Positions 21,401-32,032 of a DNA stretch of 64,000 nt are shown piece by piece. Within the stretch, counting starts at the first letter, position 1. Every line of letters starts with the position of its first letter. A program made the position numbers and the translations under genes. Below the pieces are notes generated by a model, which saw nothing but the letters and a program-made list of their open reading frames with translations, was not told where the DNA came from and made no database searches. The stretch is from Cydia pomonella (Eukaryota > Arthropoda > Insecta > Lepidoptera > Tortricidae). The DNA is taken from the NCBI RefSeq assembly GCF_033807575.1, contig NC_084716.1, positions 6,510,001 to 6,574,000 of the forward strand, read 5' to 3'.

Positions 21401-21491
21401 CGTCCACACCAAAGGAGGCATGCTACGCAGACCGGCCCGGAAACTTATTCTGATGGAGGCCGCACCTCAGCCAGTAGCCACCAGTGATTAG
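18405..21491 (+). CDS. BEL RT-RNase H-integrase, with a frameshift near 18620
   Basis: Second half of the BEL polyprotein. From 18405 the RT frame (fits the end of the 10037 frame) runs to a stop at 18643-18645; the remaining domains are in another frame open from about 18620, so one indel lies at about 18600-18640. Counting from 18669: RT active site YMDDY at residues 72-76; Peptidase_A17-type region with KVYDPLGLLMP near 178; RNase H with FWTDSTTVLKW near 318; HHCC zinc domain ending CLKCKRW near 615; integrase core with all three acidic residues (GLDYFGP near 647, FSDNGTNF near 709, GAWERLV near 754). The DUF5641-type tail (DVVLIADPTLPRGLWPLGR) is complete. Stop at 21489-21491. Confidence 0.93.
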
Positions 21492-21512
21492 TGTTCCACT
21501 GGGGGTCCGGTA

Positions 21513-21716
21513 TGTTGGCGACTGGCCGGCATGCAACCTCTTTTATACTTCTAGTTTTTATTATTTTCCATGTCATGTGTCAGTTCTGCCCTTGCCACTG
21601 ATAGAATTGTGCCTAATATTTGTTGTAATTATATTTATTAAAGTAATTAATTTATAATACGTGTTTCCATCATCCCATCGTTCATTATACAGTCCACAGT
21701 CCACCGCTAGTTATCA
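21513..21716 (+). repeat. BEL 3' LTR (204 bp)
   Basis: Identical by eye to 9702-9905; preceded by a short G-rich tract (ctgggggtccggta) that is the probable polypurine primer. Followed by target duplication gtgga. Confidence 0.95.
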
Positions 21717-24177
21717 GTGGAAGTAATTTTTTTATGAGTGATTTTAATTATTCTATAACTATTAAACTAAACATTTTAAAAACCCCCCACGCTATATGCC
21801 AAAAAATCGATTTTATGCCAAAAATGCCTTAAGTACATTTTTGGCATAAATTTTGGAAAATAGCTGATACTCTTCAAACTGCTGGATCCATTTCAAAACA
21901 TAGCTTCGAACCACAGCAAGAAAACTCTTTCACGTAAAAAAAAAAACCGCATTGAAATCGGCCCATCCGTTGGAGAGCTACGATGCCACAGACAGACAGA
22001 CATTGGCGACAAACATATAACACTCCTCTTTTAGCTTAGGAGGTTAAGAATATAAACTAATGTTGTGATGAGTAACGCAGTACTTTTTCATTCAGTCCTC
22101 ACCGGGACCCTCACAGTTTAAGGGCGAATTTCAACAGCCCGGTAAGCAATGAGAATACGACGGCTCCTAGGCCAAGGCCGTTGGGAATTATTCCTTTAAA
22201 ACTGATCTAAAAAGGGTCCCAGTAAAAGGAAGCAATTAAAGGACTGAGTTGAAAAGCTTTTATTAATAAATCAACCTTATTTTATGGTCTTTTTCTATAA
22301 GCACTAAGTATGGGACTTAATTACTTGAAAGCTCGTCTTTTTAACCGCCAGTCATAAGAAAACTTGAGGTGGAATGCTTATTCGGCCGGACACAATGGGA
22401 TTACTTCGTTTATAGCATGACTTGACTAACCCTAAAACACAAAAATCTGTATAATAACGGCCAATAGCATGTCAGGCTATGCTCAGCGTAGGATTTCGTA
22501 GTTACCATTCTGTCAAAATATACCAAACGGGGCTATTAGTAAGTATCATGTACATTACAAGCATAAGGAGTACCTTTGCAGCGCTTTATTTGTACGTCTC
22601 TTTACTAAGAAGAGATTTTTTGGAATAACTCAAAAACGACCGATTATGTTTCTTATAATATTCATTGAAAGTATTAGCTTTTGTTTTACGATTTTTTTGC
22701 TATTTTTTGGACCCATTGTTCAAAAGTTTGAGGGGGAGGAGACATTTTTTTTCTTCCAGAGCGATTCTAACGGAAAATATTAACTTTATCAAATAATGAT
22801 TTTTATAGACCCCTATTCTAGCATGCGGGCCAGGAGCATATTTCTTCAGTCATGTGCACTTTATGTGCGGCAAAGTATGCGTATTGCGTATGTGTAAATT
22901 GCGTAACCCGTTGATGGCGTTTCTGGCATTACGCCTGATGAAATACTACATGCAAAGTTTCATGATTTGTTATTGCTATCATAAAAACGTATAGCGCTTA
23001 TTCTATACGCTTATATATAACTACTCAACGTTACCCCACACTATTGGGTCAATGCAAAAAGATGTCTAAAAAATTATGCTATGGGAGGTCAGCATCAAAA
23101 GTAACGGCTTTTTTTTTTGCAAATGCATACACATCAGGTATAGATTACAATCTGGGACTAGGTAGGTCAATATTATTTCAAATAACGCTTCATAAGCATC
23201 TACCATTCTGTAACAGCTTAATAAAAAGTGATGTATATAATATAGAACAACTAAGACTGTAAAAGATAATAGTTCTTTTGAACGCGAATTTAAGAAATTT
23301 ATCTATGTTTGGAAAAGTTATCCGGAATATCAGATACTTTTGGGGTGTTGTTTCATCCGCTACTAAAAAAATACCCTACCCTATATACCCTAAAAAAAAA
23401 TTTTTAGATTTTTATTTTACTGTATGTTGCCATGCATGATTTATGTATCCATCCCAAATTGCAGCAATCTAGCACTAACGATCACGGAGCAAAGCCGAGA
23501 ACGGACGGACAGACGGACATGGCGAAACTTCTAAGTGACTACGAATACCTAAAAAGTCAATGCTATTAATACCAGAAGCAAAGTTACGCTATCGTTACGC
23601 GTTTTAAATCAAATTTAATATTGCCTCTGAAATGAATAACATTCGCTACGAAAAACGATAAAATTAACACGGATAACGATTCAATGCACGCATATTAAAA
23701 TGGTGAAAATGACGTAAATATTTGTTTTTCTGTAAATACCTACGACTGTTGGTTCGACCATGTTACCGAGCTATAAGTTATCAAGGGTTTCAAGTAGCAC
23801 AAATTAAGAGTACTTACCATTTTCATTACGTTCGACAAGGGCTTTTCAAATCGATAAAAAAAGTTTTGAAGCAGTTACACTACAATTAATTACGTAGTAA
23901 ACCGCGTGCCATTTCAATTTAATATTATAGGATTTTATTCCTCATTTCTACGAATTTATAATTTCGCTAATAAGTAATAACCCAACAATTTTACTCAACA
24001 CGCATACTTATTATTTCGTTCCCGGAACTGCGCATCAAATCATCAAAAGACAGTAAAGACTCATTTGATAATAATCAAGTGCACAGTTTAAATAGGTACT
24101 TTAAACAGGTAATCACTTTACATGGTGTGACTGGATGTTAAAATTACCTGATATTTAAAATTGTTACTTATAACCTC
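21717..24177. other. Non-coding spacer with interspersed-repeat tails
   Basis: No credible gene. 'gccacagacagacagacattggcgac...ataacac' (21985-22025) and 'acggacggacagacggacatggcg' (about 23500-23525) are typical ends of lepidopteran interspersed repeats. The rest is A+T-rich unique-looking DNA. Confidence 0.4.
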
Positions 24178-24376
24178 TTTTTAACCGACTTCAAGATTTC
24201 AAAAGGAGGAGGTTATCAATTCGGTGTGTATGTTTTTTTTATGTTTGTTACTCCATAACTCCTCTTCGCTGTGTTTGTTAAGCAAATTAGATTTTCAAGA
24301 AATCCAATATTGTATGAAATCCAAAATCAACAATAATCGTTCTTTCACCGGTCTCCCTCATCGAAGTCGGTTTTTT
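24178..24376 (+). repeat. Interspersed 'aaccgacttc' repeat with inverted ends
   Basis: Starts ttttaaccgacttc and ends gaagtcggtttttttt, a 12-14 bp inverted terminal repeat around 175 bp. The left part (aaaaggaggaggtt(a/c)tcaattcg) is shared with 60661-60698, where the unit is longer. A MITE-like or non-autonomous element common in Lepidoptera (recollection of the motif, not a search). Confidence 0.55.
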
Positions 24377-24739
24377 TTCCTTAAAAATTATATCCTTTGC
24401 GATCACTATGGGCACTGTGAATGTCGTGTCGCTTTGTGTGGAATACAGCACAGCGGATGCCATTCCAGATCTAGAGCAGAGCCCAACTGGGGAAGTACCT
24501 CCTTACAGAAAACCGCAGCCAAATAACGCTCAACGAGGCGCGAGGGTGCGGAGTGTGGGTCGGCAACGCGCATGTAACTCCTCTGGAGTTGCAGGCGTAC
24601 ACAGGCTACGGAGGCTGCTTACAATCAGGTGGGCCGTAACCTATCGTAATCCTTAGGAGAAATTAAGTTAAATGCTCCTTGCTTGCTCCACGACCCCGGA
24701 ATCAACCTGTATAGTTATGTAAACAAAAATCTCTACATT

Positions 24740-25550
24740 CTTTTGTATTGCTTGAAACTGATCCAATGGAAGTCGACTATGTCTTGTCAAGCCTCAAAAG
24801 TAGCAGTGCCCTAGGATGTGATGGAATACCAACAAAGTTCTTAAAACTAGCTAGAACCGTCGTTGTGCCGATCATAAGCAAACTTACCAATCTCTGCTTT
24901 GCCCAGGGAGTTTTCCCGGAACAGCTCAAGCAAGCCATTGTCACCCCGGTTTATAAGAGTGGAGAGAGAGCTGACGTCAATAATTACCGTCCTATCTCAA
25001 AAACTGGTGGAAAAGATAATTAATGTCAGCCTTGTTGGTTATCTCACTAAGTTTAATATACTCTCGGACTCACAGTTTGGCTTCAGGCGTGGTAAATCTA
25101 CGGAAGATGCCGTCTTAACTCTCACATCAGAAATTACTCGACAGATAGATAAGGGAAAGAAGCGTCTGCCACATTTTTGGACTTACGGAAAGCGTTCGAT
25201 ACAGTCTGTCTCCCTACTCTAATTCATAAACTTGAGCTCTTGGGCATCCGGGAAAGGCCTCTTGAATTATTAAAAAGCTACCTTTCTGGTCGGACACAAT
25301 CTGTTAGGATAGGTTACGTAATAAACAGTGTAAGATCCATATCTTATGGAGTCCCCCAACGTAGCGTTCTGGGGCCCACACTGTTTTTAACCTATATCAA
25401 CGATCTAACTAATCTAAGTGCATAAGACTCTGATTTATAACCCAGCCATTGCGGGACGTAGAAGACGAAACAGTGTGGCCCCTAGACCTCCATCTAAATT
25501 TGCTCAGAGACAATCGCTGCACAATCTGCCTATTTATACAACTCTATAAA
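24740..25550 (+). pseudogene. LINE reverse-transcriptase fragment (CR1/Jockey group), frameshifted
   Basis: Part of a non-LTR retrotransposon RT spread over three frames. Seen in order: SSALGCDGIPTKFLK (near 24810), VFPEQLKQAIVTPVYKSG, VNNYRPIS (about 24975-25000), FGFRRGKSTEDAVL (about 25075), KAFDTV (about 25187) and GVPQRSVLGPTLFLTYINDL (about 25350-25410). At least two frameshifts separate these. The catalytic YADD region and thumb are missing. After 25425 the sequence jumps to a C-terminus-like stretch, GRRRRNSVAPRPPSKF (near 25452), ending LHNLPIYTTL and a stop at about 25548. The copy therefore has an internal deletion as well as decay. An A/T-rich tail follows. Confidence 0.8.
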
Positions 25551-26600
25551 TAAAATCATTAATATTTTTTATTTATTTATTTTTTTTTATTTTTTTTTTA
25601 TTTATTCATTTTAATTAACACAGTATAACAGTTAAAACTAAAGCACTGTGAAATTACATATTGAACCTAGACAATCTAGACATGTATAATTGGAAAGAGT
25701 TGACATGAAACATAAAAATACTAATTAGAATACAGGTGACACTTATAACACAGAGGAGGGACGAATATCCATCATCTCGCTGAACCTCAGACATTCATCA
25801 CGCACTGACATCCATCTACTTGCAAACACATCACATTCAGGCGCTGATGCGAGGAGTGAATTCAAGCTGCGTAAAGCTCGACGCGATATATATCCGCTAC
25901 AACTATTTGATTGCAAAAAAGCTACCATAGACTGGCTAAAAACTCAATCCTATGAAATTACTGAGGCGTTACTTACCTACACTACCTAGTTGCTCACAAC
26001 TGAATAATAATATGACTTAAACTATTTAATATCATATTGCATTCATGCTTTTGCTTTTGCGCGCACACGTACACACACACACACACACAAAAGCGGGGTC
26101 TTCTATCACAAGCATATTTTGTTGCTTAAAAGAAGATCCCAACCTATATTGTAATAACACTTACATAAACCAATATAATATTTAAAATATTAATATTAAA
26201 AAAACAAAGATCTCACAATATTATAAAATATTAACCGAAATAACATCGGAAATACGCAAAAATGGACTTACAGCGTTTTGTTTATGAATGTGTATTTACG
26301 GAAAAAAATACACAACACGCATAAACAACAGAAACGCTTCACATTGTTAATAATGCTTTAGTTTAGAAAGTGACCCGTTTTTATAGACCTTGAGTGTAAA
26401 TGGAGACAGTGAACAAGACAAAGGACACAAGTTTCTCAAGTAATTATCTTTAGAATCTCACCAACTTACCTAATTCAAGTTTTAGCAGGCTGTATAACAA
26501 TCGAAAATTTAGTTACTGAGTTACTATAGTTCAATAATGAGATCAAAGTTCACACCTCATTATTATGAGAACTACTATTCTTAAGAAAGTTAGCTTTCTT
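25551..26600. other. LINE tail, spacer and (CA)n microsatellite
   Basis: 25555-25610 is an (ATTT)n/poly-T run that probably ends the LINE above. A 61-codon minus frame at 25743-25928 (SRRALRSLNSLLASAPECD) resembles nothing I can name and may be a piece of another retroelement. A (CA)n run lies at about 26068-26089. The remainder is A+T-rich without genes. Confidence 0.4.
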
Positions 26601-26604
26601 ATTT

Positions 26605-26895
26605 ATTATTTTATTTCTTGGCCCTCTTCCACGCGTCTCGGTCTATGATAATATTATTGTTTTTTGAGCGTCGGCGTCTAGTCAGCGCTATGGAAAATGG
26701 CGTCACTGAGCTGGTGCCAACGTTGCGTCGAGCAGCGGCCATAGAGTTGACTAGACGCCGACGCTCGGGGGACGCTAATGTGGAGTCTCTCTTAGGCCTC
26801 TCTTTCCGAAAGACATCAAGATCGTGCCGCCATCGCCTTCGAGGTTTAGCATAACGCCGCACTATGTTTGGTGTCCACTCGGTAGTTTGCTTGGC
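26605..26895 (-). pseudogene. RTE-like LINE C-terminus, split by a MITE
   Basis: Minus-strand reading gives TTEWTPNIVRRYAKPRRRWRHDL-type sequence (26890 down to about 26810) and, after the 101-bp foldback at 26666-26766, DRDAWKRAKK. The order TEWTP...GRP..RW.DDL...AQDR..W is the usual C-terminus of RTE-group ORF2 proteins. Only this last part remains. The insertion lies between the R-W-x-D-L and D-R-x-x-W motifs. Confidence 0.6.
26666..26766. mobile_element. 101-bp MITE with 19-bp perfect terminal inverted repeats
   Basis: Left end gagcgtcggcgtctagtca (26666-26684), right end its exact reverse complement (26748-26766). Pairing continues imperfectly for about 10 bp (agcgctatgg against ccatagagtt). 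Internal ccaacgttgcgtcgagcag. A second, right-truncated copy is at 46352-46430. No clear target duplication. Confidence 0.8.
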
Positions 26896-27481
26896 CCACA
26901 AGTCGTTTGGCTCTCAACTGATTATTTCGTGAACTGTATACTTTATTAAACTTTCACGATTTTTTCACATTTTTATTTACGAATACGGGGCTTAATTGCG
27001 TATTAAAATTCCCTGCGACGTTTCGAGGACGGCATTTTCCCTGTGGTCTCGGAGAAGACTGGCTAAAGTTCAGTTTGTAAGCAAAAACGAATGTCACCGG
27101 TTGAAAACTCAAAAATCGTGAGTATTGTGTCTCGACCGAATGACTTCCCTAGTGTGCAAAACGTTCAAGTTATGAACAATGTTTATTTTATAACACTCAA
27201 TTTGTCAGTCCAAAAATTCAGATGGTATAATAACTGTTCAAAAACAGGTTGAAAATCTCATTAGCTGCGGTAAAATATTAATGGATATGTTGTTGCAATT
27301 GCAATCACACAGAATGTTTAAAATTTACACAGGGCTATCGCAGAGTGCACAGAACGGGGCGCATTTTATTTGGACTGGATTTACCCCCTGTCAGGAGGGT
27401 ATGCGGGGTCGCTTCCGGCTGCGGCAGCTGTCGCGGGAATTTTTTATTTTTTTTATTTGTCTTTATGGACATATATATCTA
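26896..27481. other. Spacer with a repeat-like segment
   Basis: 26990-27070 ('aattccctgcgacgtttcgaggacggcattttccctgtggtctcgg...') looks like a frequent lepidopteran interspersed repeat. No gene is supported; the plus frame near 27281-27658 crosses the next MITE and is not coding. Confidence 0.4.
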
Positions 27482-27703
27482 AGGACGGGCCTTACGGGCA
27501 CTAAGAATGGCGCTAGTTCAGCGGTGTCACTCTCGAATTCGAGCCAATCGTACAGTCTAATGAAACTAGATTCGACCAATCGCGCGCGTGGTGCGAACTC
27601 ATCAACCAATCGCGTTGCGACGTTAGACTGCGCGATTGGCTCGAATTCGTGTGCATGACACCGCTGAACTGGCCCCATTCTTATTGTCCGTAAGGCCCGT
27701 CCT
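27482..27703. mobile_element. 222-bp MITE with long terminal inverted repeats
   Basis: Left end aggacgggccttacggg, right end ccgtaaggcccgtcct. The arms pair, with mismatches and short gaps, for about 80 bp (gttcagcggtgtca / tgacaccgctgaac; gaattcgagccaatcg / cgattggctcgaattc). Flanked on both sides by TA-rich runs, compatible with a TA target, which is not decisive. Confidence 0.85.
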
Positions 27704-28327
27704 ATATATATATCAATGGTCTTCTTTTATTTTAATGGCTGGCGTTTGGTCTGGAGTTGGCACAAGTTTGCTAAAGACAAGTATTTGATGCTTTGCTTGA
27801 GAACAAAGGTATAACATAAACATACCATTTCCCGCACGGAACATTAAAGCACTAGTAAAACAAAGGTAAGTGAAAGTGAAAAATTACATATAGGTACAGT
27901 TATCTATATAATGCAGTTATAATAGCGCAATGTTATTTTTCTCCAGAAACCTAGCAAGAATATAGGATATTTCCAAGGGATCTGATGATGAAAATTTTTA
28001 AACAGAAGTATATTTTTAATTATTACAAATTGGCTATTTATTCCGTCGCAAGTTTCGTGCGGCGCCCCATATCTTTTGTCTCCTTCTGATGTCCTGGTTT
28101 TGCCCTCTCTTAAACCTATGTCGTCAACCGCTTAGCCTACGTTCTCCGAGCGTGCGTGGCTCGGATAAAGAAACACCACACCACTTCAAAAGTGCCAGCG
28201 GGTGCTTCAACGTAATAGTCTCGGTAGAATGTCTATTATTTTAAACGATGTTTATTTTTGAGTTACTTACTGCGACCCCTAGGCACTAGTTAATTCATCG
28301 TATAAATACATCCAATAAAAGCGGATA
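27704..28327. other. No gene recognised
   Basis: Non-coding; no repeat partner seen in the window. Confidence 0.3.
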
Positions 28328-28346
28328 ATTTACCAATATAGTACCT

Positions 28347-28673
28347 CCTTCTTCTTCCTCGCGTTGTCCCGGCATTTTGCCACAGCTCATGGGAGCCTGG
28401 GGTCCGCTTGACAACTAATCCCAAGATTTGGCATAGGCACTAGTTTTTACGAAAGCGACTGCCATCTGACCTTCCAACCCAGAGGGGTAAACTAGGCCTT
28501 GTTGGGATTAGTCCGGTTTCCTCACGATGTTTTCCTTCACCGAAAAGCGACTGGTAAATATCAAATGATATTTCGTACGTAAGTTCCGAAAAACTCATTG
28601 GTACGAGCCAGGGTTTGAACCCGCGACCTCCGGATTGCAAGTCGCACGCTCTTACCGCTAGGCCACCAGCGCT
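28347..28673 (-). mobile_element. tRNA-derived SINE (minus orientation)
   Basis: Read on the minus strand, it starts agcgctggtggcctagcggt (A-box region, head near 28673) with a B box gggttcaaaccc near 28611-28622. It continues for about 325 bp through 'ccagtcgcttttcggtgaagg', ending in a (ga)-rich tail near 28347. The head folds like a tRNA with a TGC (Ala-like) loop. A plus-strand copy is at 55693-56020. Flanked by a 19-bp direct repeat atttaccaatatagtacct (28328-28346 and 28711-28729), with about 37 bp of extra sequence between the head and the right repeat. Confidence 0.9.
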
Positions 28674-28695
28674 TTTTACTACTATGTACTACTAA

Positions 28696-28737
28696 TTTTT
28701 CGTAGGTACTATTTACCAATATAGTACCTACGAAAAA
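28696..28737. repeat. 16-bp-arm hairpin at the SINE 5' junction
   Basis: tttttcgtaggtacta (28696-28711) and its exact reverse complement (28722-28737) with a 10-base loop. The right arm is the ancestral flank; the left arm is an inverted copy of it sitting in the SINE filler. Confidence 0.9.
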
Positions 28738-28739
28738 AT

Positions 28740-30484
28740 AATAAAAGAAACTTATCCTACCCAGCGCCACGCCGAATACAGTAAATCGTTTTCGTTGGCG
28801 AAAAGTTTTCTAAAACCCGAAGTAACTCAGTAAAATCCCAGTAGGCTCGAGGCTAATATCATTTCATCCATTAACACAATGTGAAAGACGACTGCCCCGT
28901 TCATCATTTTAATTGTTCGTCGTTTTTTATCCTCCATTACGTTCGACTTTTGCCGTTTAGATAAACTTTGAGCGCTCGAGATGACATTGCGAGATTTAAC
29001 TTTTAGGAGGCAATTTATAACAAGGGATCGAACGTTTTCCTGCTAACGTCAGCTGTTTTATCATTTTTCGATCAGGCTTATTATCAAACTGGGCCATTTG
29101 CACCAATCTCATTAGTGGATTTATCATCGTCACTCCCTAGTGAACTATGAAACTCCCGATAAGGTCTATTGCTGCTGGAGAAAACTGTCTGCATGCTCTT
29201 TCATCGCTTCTAACTCTTTTTTTACTTTACTTTACTTTACTTTACTTCTTTCTTTTCTGACTTTGTCTGAGCGACGTGCAACATTTACATTACAGCCTTA
29301 AGAACTTCCTGGATTCCACGGGCATTAGTAATAAACTTTAAAGGGTCACAATAGATCACTGCTTGATCGATGTGGCACTCAAAGGCCCGCAACACCCCAA
29401 TAATAATAAATAAAATTAATACAAATACGAGAGATTTTGCCCCAAGACTGTCTTGTTAACCAAGTTTTATATGCCAGTCTGTAGCGGAGACCAGCATATA
29501 AAGTTTAGCGAACGTTTTAACGGTTAATAAACTGGTGTAACCGACTCTTGGACACTTAGAAATGTAGTTAAGATGGAGGCGATTTCTATTAATTGAATCC
29601 AGACAACCTACTTTTGCGTAAAGTTCACTTCCGATTATGCAAACTACGTCACCAGACTACCAGTCCATACTTTCAGATGTCAGTGTCTATAAAATTGATA
29701 CAATTTAAAGGCATGAATACAACATTAAGAAGGTTGCTTATACCTTTCTTTATTCATAATGTTGTTACATGGTTGTTCCGTAGCAACTGTTATTTACTGT
29801 CAGAAAAAATAAATATCGTAAACAGAGATACGATGGATATGATCTTATTATTTCTCTATTAATTTTAAAGTGCATAACAGAGCAGGTGTTTTTCGCCACA
29901 GTGCGTGTTTCATCCAAACGGGCGAAAGACAGTGAGACAACTTCCTATTCTGATAGGTAATTTATGATCCTTATTAAAAGTATTCCAGATGTCGCAAAAA
30001 AGTCCATCTTAAAACAGCGCGGATATTAAAAAAGTTCAGTTAGGTCACAGACCGATTCCTATATTTCAAGAAGAAATAAAGTATTTTGAACAAGCAGTTT
30101 ACTTTTATGAATACGCAGACAAATTGTTGCCTTTTCCACAAGGAGGTGCATTACCAAAGGAAAATACACAATTCTGCAAAAAATATCACGTTTCTAGACT
30201 TTTAGTTGAATAAAAGTATGTGCAAAATTATATTTGTGTCCAGGTTCTTGACACTACAAATCTTGTATTGAAATGCAAGAAAAATATTGTACGGTATCTA
30301 TTGAGTGCGCCCCATATCCCTTTATCAAAAGATATTATTTTTACAGGCTTTTATTTAGTTTCGTCTGTCCCGTTGTGTTTAGTATGCTGCCTCTAACTTA
30401 TTCAAAGCTATACTAACTCATTTGATTTAGTGCGGCTACTGGCCGTTTACACGAAATGTTATAAAAATTTACAAAAACATAATA
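28740..30484. other. Non-coding spacer; (TTTAC)n microsatellite
   Basis: Tandem ttact/tttac repeats at about 29220-29246. The 89-codon plus frame at 29593-29862 resembles nothing known and is probably chance. No other feature. Confidence 0.35.
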
Positions 30485-30567
30485 AACCAACTTCAAAAAG
30501 GATAAAATATTATCCTTTTTTAAGTAAAAAAGGATTATATTTTATTTTATCCTTTTAGAAGTTGGTT
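30485..30567. repeat. 83-bp foldback element
   Basis: aaccaacttcaaaaaggata at the left and tatccttttagaagttggtt at the right pair with one mismatch; inner arms also pair. A miniature foldback or MITE without visible target duplication. It resembles the 'accgacttc' interspersed repeat ends only loosely. Confidence 0.75.
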
Positions 30568-30932
30568 ACGTATTTTACATACTTATCTAGCCGCATCTTT
30601 ATCGAATCGCACCACAATCATGGTTTGTTTCTAAATTTGGCTTAGCAATTTCAAACATATCAGTACTTACGAGTATACGGTTAATGAAAAGGAAATGACT
30701 CAAAATCAGTGTCAAACGAATCACTGGTGAAATAACATATATTCTTCAATAAAAATCAGTAAAACCCAGTTAAATGTACTAGGAAGCCACCAGTAGAGGC
30801 CTCTGCCAGCAGATCCAGGACCCGCAGTCAGTAAGCCAAACAATATTTTCATTTGGGTTAGAATAGTTAAGAACTAAAAGCTACAGTCTACTAGCTTTAC
30901 GCCACAAGTTGTCTGTCTGTATGTACTCAGAC

Positions 30933-31604
30933 TGCGGTACGCGAATGTTACTTTACAACGGTTCACTCGCTGCTAACGTACGGCACCGAGCTATGGGGCC
31001 GAGCCTCGGACTGGCAGCGAGTGTTCTCGTTGCAAAAGAGAGCAATTCGAGCAATGGCCGGCGTGTCTGCATTCGCCTCCGCACGTGAGCTGTTTCCAGG
31101 CGCGGATACAAGATTTGGCTTAGGAATAAAATTTACTCAATTTAGTAATGTGAGAGCCAGGGTTTTAGGGGGGGGCCATTGCCCCTATGGCCCCCCCCTT
31201 GTATCCGCGCCTGGCTGTTTCAGGCATTCCGTATCCTACCTGCCTTGCTTATATCTGTACCAAGTGGCCGTGTTCACTTATGGACCCATTGATGAATTCA
31301 AGCGCAGGGGTACGAATCCCAAATACAGCTTAGCTTAGTAATAAGCATGAGAATAGGCAAGTACAGCCTCACACAAAACGGAAAAATCTGTATACTACCT
31401 GGGACCTTCCGTGTCCCAAGCTTTAAAGACTGAAGTCGTGGCTCGAGGAGAATATTTTTTATAATTATCAGGAGTTTTTCAATTTGCCTCTCGCAATATA
31501 ATGTATTTACAAATTACCAAATGTAAAATATTTCCCATTGTGTATTGACTTATAGCTGTATGTTATGAATAAAAAAATTCAATTCAAATTCAATTCAAAT
31601 CTTG
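30933..31604 (+). pseudogene. 5'-truncated LINE (CR1/Jockey-like) with a MITE inside
   Basis: C-terminal end of a non-LTR Pol: a frame from about 30933 reads VHSLLTYGTELWGRASDW, FSLQKRAIRAMAG and ASARELF to 31096. It resumes in shifted frame after the insert with LYLYQVAVF and RRGTNPKYS, ending near 31338. YGTELWG...QKRAIR...PCLYIY...RRGTNPKY is the usual C-terminal signature of this LINE group. The hAT MITE at 31097-31213 interrupts it, and an additional indel follows. A non-coding 3' region runs to an (aattc)n-type tail at about 31576-31604. Confidence 0.8.
31097..31213. mobile_element. 117-bp hAT-type MITE
   Basis: 16-bp perfect terminal inverted repeats caggcgcggatacaag / cttgtatccgcgcctg, flanked by an exact 8-bp duplication gctgtttc (31089-31096 and 31214-31221). 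Ends in CAG/CTG. An 8-bp duplication with CAG...CTG ends is diagnostic of hAT elements. The interior has a G-run/C-run hairpin (gggggggg...cccccccc). Confidence 0.93.
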
Positions 31605-31925
31605 GAAGTTTAATTTGACCCACTTCTCGGTTTCCGAGAAAGCTGAAATGTTGCATAGGTACTATGGAACCATCGAGCTGATCTGATGATAGAGACAGGA
31701 GGTGGCCATAGGAAGTCTGTGATAAAACAACTCAATTTATTGTTAGGGTTTGTTAGAATTGAAACTTGTTGCCTGTTGAAAAAAAGTAAAGTTAGCGGTA
31801 AAATGTTGTATCGAAAATGAAATTTTTGACAAAAAAACTAGAAATTATATTTCAAGCTCCCAAACCAGATGTCCTGGGTCCCAGGTTCGAACCTCGACGG
31901 TAGTCGCTTTCGTAATAATAACCGA
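31605..31925. other. Spacer; possible SINE head remnant
   Basis: ggtcccaggttcgaacctc at about 31887-31906 resembles a tRNA B box, and gtagtcgctttcgta that follows resembles the SINE body at 28440-28460; too short to call. Otherwise nothing. Confidence 0.3.
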
Positions 31926-32032
31926 AGGGCCTACCGCGCAAAAAAAAACGAAATTTTTTCATCTGCCTCTCTACCGCTTGAATATAAAAAGCGATAACGA
32001 AATTTCGATTTTCGTTTTTCGCTGTAGGCCCT
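31926..32032. mobile_element. 107-bp MITE with 'agggcctac' ends
   Basis: agggcctaccgcgcaaaaa at the left, tttttcgctgtaggccct at the right; inner gaaatttt/aaatttc arms also pair. Related 'ggcctaccgcgaa' sequence occurs twice at 60269-60440. Confidence 0.75.

Larger units (their letters stand above)
9702..21716 (+). mobile_element. BEL/Pao LTR retrotransposon, split by a nested gypsy element
   Basis: Full element from LTR to LTR (12,015 bp as it stands; about 6.5 kb after subtracting the nested element and its duplicated 4 bp). It is bounded by a 5-bp target-site duplication, gtgga at 9697-9701 and 21717-21721. Gene order gag, protease, reverse transcriptase, RNase H, integrase is carried on the plus strand. 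RT-first/integrase-last order, the Peptidase_A17-type region and the DUF5641-type C-terminus are characteristic of BEL/Pao. The two LTRs look identical by eye, so insertion is recent. It cannot make an intact polyprotein: coding is cut at 12907 by the nested element, and a frameshift lies near 18600-18640. Confidence 0.96.

Noticed and set aside
26990..27080. Second possible hammerhead ribozyme: minus strand contains cctcGAAACGTCgc
   Set aside because: A GAAAC...GTC-like stretch exists, but stem III would have no loop and no CTGANGA core lies upstream at a workable distance.
27281..27658. 125-codon plus-strand ORF
   Set aside because: It runs across the inverted-repeat MITE at 27482-27703 and has no domain; an accidental frame.
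28347..28673. Functional tRNA-Ala gene
   Set aside because: The head has A and B boxes and a TGC loop, but acceptor pairing is poor and a 250-bp SINE body follows; called SINE, not tRNA.
28440..28770. Overlapping minus-strand ORFs
   Set aside because: They are translations of the tRNA-derived SINE, which is a Pol III-type element with no protein.
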